Assembly (NCBI GenBank): GCA_030830565.1
Contig: JAURMR010000035.1
Location: 124,001 to 188,000 of the forward strand
Length of the DNA stretch: 64,000 bases
Origin: Acidimicrobiales bacterium
GTDB taxonomy: Bacteria > Actinomycetota > Acidimicrobiia > Acidimicrobiales > Acidimicrobilacustridaceae
Direction: 5' to 3'
Made by a program: the position numbers and the translations under genes. A model generated the notes under the pieces. The model saw only the letters and a list, made by a program, of their open reading frames with translations, was not told the DNA's origin and made no database searches. Of the stretch, positions 61,742 to 64,000 are shown in pieces (position 1 is the stretch's first letter; the number at the start of each line of letters is the position of its first letter).

Positions 61742-63588
61742 GTAAAAGAGCCTCCCCCATCCGCTGGGGGTTCTGCCACCGATTCGCGACGATCGTGATC
61801 GTGTCCAGGGCCGTCGTGTCCAGCGTGATCGAGGGTGTGCACATGGTCGAGCACGGGAGCTTCCAAGAGAACTTCGCCACGCTGATCAGAAGTCGACCAC
61901 GACGCATCGATCGAACTGCAGGTCATCGTGAAGTGGCGATCGCCCTCCATTTCCCATAACAACGCAGGTCGAGCGCCGTGCCAACGAAGAGCGATTGAAA
62001 GCGCTCCACCGATCGTCGGCAAACGGAGGACAGCGACCGGTTGACCCAACCATTCCTCGTCAAAGCCAGGCAGAACATCAATTGTGACCGTGCTGTCATC
62101 CACAACGATCGCCCGCACACGACGCAGGAATGCTGCGGTCTGGGCCGGGTCGTGAGGATCGGTTTCACTTCGCCACGTCCAGAGCGGCTCACCCGCAAGA
62201 AGATCGCTCCGCACCTGCAAGATTGCGCTTGGCATGAGCGCGCCATCACCTGGACCTTCGAGCGCAAATGAGCGACGACCCATTTCCTCGGTGAGCGCTG
62301 CGAGGTGAAGTCGAATCGCAAGAGCGGCATCGGGTTGTCCGGCCGAATCGAGAAGTGCGATTGCGGACCGATACGCGCGCGCAGTCCAGCGCGCGTCATA
62401 GGCCGGTCGATCTTCAACAGCAAGCCAAACCGGACCTTCACCGCTTCCGAAGAATGCGCGAGATGGTCGAAGTCGACTTCCACGTTGACGCTTTGAGAGC
62501 CAATGTGCCGCTGAAGCAACGCGTTCAACCATCGCTTCAGCAAATGCTGCATCCGCATTCAGCGAAGCGTGTCGTTCAACGGAAACAAGCCAACTGGCTG
62601 TTGCGTCGAGACGATGACGGTCGAACGAACCGTCGGCGTTCTGAAGATCGGTCGACGAAACAAGCAAACGTTCGGCTTCAGCGGCCAACCCTTGTTCGTC
62701 GAGCGCCAAGACGAGTTCTGATCGTTCGACTCCATCGACAGCAACACCAGGCCAACGCAACGGATCATCGCCAGCAACATGAACGAGTAAGTGTGAGCGC
62801 GCCGCGTCGATCGCTTCTTCGGCTTGTCGTTCTGGAATATCAAAGCGAGGGGCCCGTGCAAGTTGCGTCTTCCAACCAGCAACGACTCGATCGTGGGGTG
62901 GAAGCGCTGACGCGTCAATCCTCAAAAGTTCGCTTGGAGCAACCGACGAGCGCAACGGCAGCACCGCGCGCAATGTCGCAGTGTGCGGAAGCGGGAAAAC
63001 AAAGCCCACCGTGGTTGATTCCGATTGCGACGTCACTCCGCCGCGAGGAAATTCGGAAACTGCCTCGCCCGCAACAGTGACTTCTTGGGCCGAACGTTCA
63101 CCGGCGGCGATTCCGTAGCGAGATGGCTGGCGTGAGAACAACGCCACTCCATCGCCATCAACCGCCACCACTCCATCAACTACATCAATCGTCGAAGAAG
63201 AACGAGGAGCGGCGGTAACAGCCAATGCAAGAGCCACCGGGGTGGAGGTCGCGTTATGAAAATCAACAACTAAGACCGGGAGTCCCGTCGCACCATCGAC
63301 GGCACACCACGAGCACTGCTCGATTTCTCCGCCTGGAAGTCGCATTCCACTGACGACAACAGGGGTGGCGTCCACGAGTGATTGGCGAACCAACGCACCG
63401 CTTGAAGCGATATGCCACCTGTCTTCGGCACCAACCCACCAATCAAGCGACCACGAGCCGCCTTCGGGCACGATCACGCCACGGCGAGTCAGTGCCACCC
63501 GGCCGCCAGCGCCAATTGTTCCCAACAGAGTCCACGACTCGTCGACGGAACGTCCCGTGGGGGTGAGGTCTGCGGCAGCGTGCTCCAT
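61738..63588 (-). CDS. Six-hairpin glycosidase-like protein
   Basis: 616 aa. An N-terminal beta-rich half (residues ~10-230) is followed by a helical (alpha/alpha)6-like half with LNADAAFAEAMVERVASAAHWL and GVEQSELV-like spacing, as in glycogen-debranching or GH15-like proteins. I cannot see a full catalytic Glu/Asp pair. The C-terminal tail is His/Asp-rich (HVHTLDHAGHDGPGHDHD), possibly metal-binding. ATG 63588 is 8 nt after -10-like TAGCGT. The 4-bp overlap couples it to the adenylate cyclase. Function tentative. Confidence 0.65.
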   Translation of the reverse strand: MEHAAADLTPTGRSVDESWTLLGTIGAGGRVALTRRGVIVPEGGSWSLDWWVGAEDRWHIASSGALVRQSLVDATPVVVSGMRLPGGEIEQCSWCAVDGATGLPVLVVDFHNATSTPVALALAVTAAPRSSSTIDVVDGVVAVDGDGVALFSRQPSRYGIAAGERSAQEVTVAGEAVSEFPRGGVTSQSESTTVGFVFPLPHTATLRAVLPLRSSVAPSELLRIDASALPPHDRVVAGWKTQLARAPRFDIPERQAEEAIDAARSHLLVHVAGDDPLRWPGVAVDGVERSELVLALDEQGLAAEAERLLVSSTDLQNADGSFDRHRLDATASWLVSVERHASLNADAAFAEAMVERVASAAHWLSKRQRGSRLRPSRAFFGSGEGPVWLAVEDRPAYDARWTARAYRSAIALLDSAGQPDAALAIRLHLAALTEEMGRRSFALEGPGDGALMPSAILQVRSDLLAGEPLWTWRSETDPHDPAQTAAFLRRVRAIVVDDSTVTIDVLPGFDEEWLGQPVAVLRLPTIGGALSIALRWHGARPALLWEMEGDRHFTMTCSSIDASWSTSDQRGEVLLEAPVLDHVHTLDHAGHDGPGHDHDRRESVAEPPADGGGSFT

Positions 63589-63623
63589 CGGCGGCGACGC
63601 TACCCCCGGCCGACGCACCCCTC

Positions 63624-63669
63624 TTCATTGTGAGCAGGGGCTCGGCTTCATTGTGAGCAGGGGCTCGGC
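63624..63669. repeat. Perfect tandem 23-bp direct repeat between divergent genes
   Basis: Two adjacent identical 23-bp copies (63624-63646 and 63647-63669) each contain TTCATTGTGAGCAGGGG. They lie between the divergent glycosidase-like gene and cofC, 39 bp upstream of the cofC -10-like TACACT. This spacing fits an operator for either gene; a recent tandem slip is the alternative. Confidence 0.7.
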
Positions 63670-63707
63670 GCAAAGCAGTGGCTGGGAGCCATACATCGGG
63701 CCCGACC

Positions 63708-63713
63708 TACACT
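63708..63713 (+). promoter_or_regulatory. -10-like element of cofC
   Basis: TACACT lies 6 nt before GTG 63720, with no Shine-Dalgarno between them. A good -35 was not seen at about 63685-63690. This supports a leaderless cofC transcript starting near the start codon. Confidence 0.5.
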
Positions 63714-63719
63714 CCGGCG

Positions 63720-64000
63720 GTGTCCCAATCGGCGTCCACGCGAGCTGTGCTCATTCCCGTCAAGGCCTTCTCTGATGCAAAAGCGCGCCTCGCTGACGCT
63801 TTGCAACCAGAACAGCGCGCATCGTTAGCCAAAGCGATGGCGACCAAGGTTGTCGAAGCGGCTGCTCCGCTCGATGTCTGGATCGTGTGCGACGACACCG
63901 CTGTTGCCGAATGGGCAACGCGACTTGGCGCGAACGTTCTATGGAAGCCAGGACGCGGCCTCAATGGCGCAGTCAATGAGGGCGTGGCCGATCTTGCTCA
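63720..64000 (+). CDS. cofC: 5' part of 2-phospho-L-lactate guanylyltransferase (CofC/FbiD)
   Basis: The first 93 codons run off the window edge. VLIPVKAFSDAKARLADAL, VWIVCDDTAVAEWATRLGA and LWKPGRGLNGAVNEGV match CofC/FbiD, which activates phospholactate or phosphoenolpyruvate with GTP in F420 biosynthesis. This supports F420 use by the LLM oxidoreductases in the window. GTG 63720 is chosen because it starts the conserved region and is 6 nt after TACACT. It is divergent from the glycosidase-like gene. Confidence 0.93.
   Translation, partial: MSQSASTRAVLIPVKAFSDAKARLADALQPEQRASLAKAMATKVVEAAAPLDVWIVCDDTAVAEWATRLGANVLWKPGRGLNGAVNEGVADLA

Noticed and set aside
1..64000. tRNA, rRNA, CRISPR array, IS element or prophage
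   Set aside because: No cloverleaf-like T-loop region, spaced direct repeats, transposase or phage structural genes were found by eye; a tRNA/CRISPR scan would be the decisive check.

Overview
The window is a gene-dense, moderate-GC actinobacterial chromosome segment. I infer class Acidimicrobiia or a close relative. The evidence is a mycothiol S-conjugate amidase (mca), the start of an F420 biosynthesis gene (cofC/fbiD), three LLM-class (F420-type) oxidoreductases, the actinobacterial dnaE2 / imuA'-imuB mutasome with TCGAAC-N4-GTTCGA LexA boxes, a MptB-like polyprenol-phosphomannose glycosyltransferase, and many CoA/lipid catabolism genes. I saw no rRNA, tRNA, CRISPR array, prophage, IS element or gene-free stretch over 300 bases.

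Layout. 1-4.9 kb: end of an unknown gene, a dienoyl-CoA isomerase/PfkB kinase pair, and a divergent M1 aminopeptidase. 4.9-11.7 kb (minus): corA with a MptB-like glycosyltransferase, an FMN-dependent glutamate-synthase-like protein, lysoplasmalogenase, NUDIX hydrolase, and a ferredoxin reductase with a one-cluster ferredoxin. 11.9-16 kb (plus): CoA transferase, flippase-like membrane protein, a 57-aa protein, an amidohydrolase-like protein and a small membrane protein. 16-32.7 kb: acyl-CoA dehydrogenase, an I42-like lipoprotein, two DUF983 paralogues around DUF2332 and NUDIX genes, a geranylgeranyl-reductase-like flavoprotein, a nitronate-monooxygenase-like protein, three LLM oxidoreductases, SDR, alpha/beta hydrolase, RecB-like nuclease, PAP2 phosphatase, DsbA-like protein and a thioesterase. 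32.7-44.3 kb: a coiled-coil/Tat-like surface protein, thiolase, secreted nuclease, YdjC-type deacetylase, the mca operon, a PEBP lipoprotein, a second thioesterase with a channel-like protein, a zinc alcohol dehydrogenase and DoxX. 44.3-56.5 kb: dnaE2, a second coiled-coil/Tat-like surface protein, a secreted subtilase sharing their C-terminal module, imuA'-imuB, an Nfu_N-like protein and RNase HII. 56.5-64 kb: two tandem peptide-type substrate-binding lipoproteins without permeases, an adenylate cyclase overlapping a glycosidase-like gene, and the divergent 5' end of cofC.

How it works together. Much of the window serves acyl-CoA metabolism (isomerase, acyl-CoA dehydrogenase, SDR, thiolase, CoA transferase, thioesterases) and flavin/F420 redox chemistry. 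Cell-envelope proteins form a second theme and SOS mutagenesis a third. About 28 first genes carry a TANNNT-like -10 hexamer 6-8 nt before the start codon and no Shine-Dalgarno, so leaderless transcription looks common. I used this pattern to choose several starts. The clearest regulatory find is that both SOS units have the LexA box inside or touching such a leaderless promoter. The most interesting protein find is the pair of surface proteins with an N-terminal coiled coil, an internal twin-arginine motif and a C-terminal module shared with the neighbouring subtilase.
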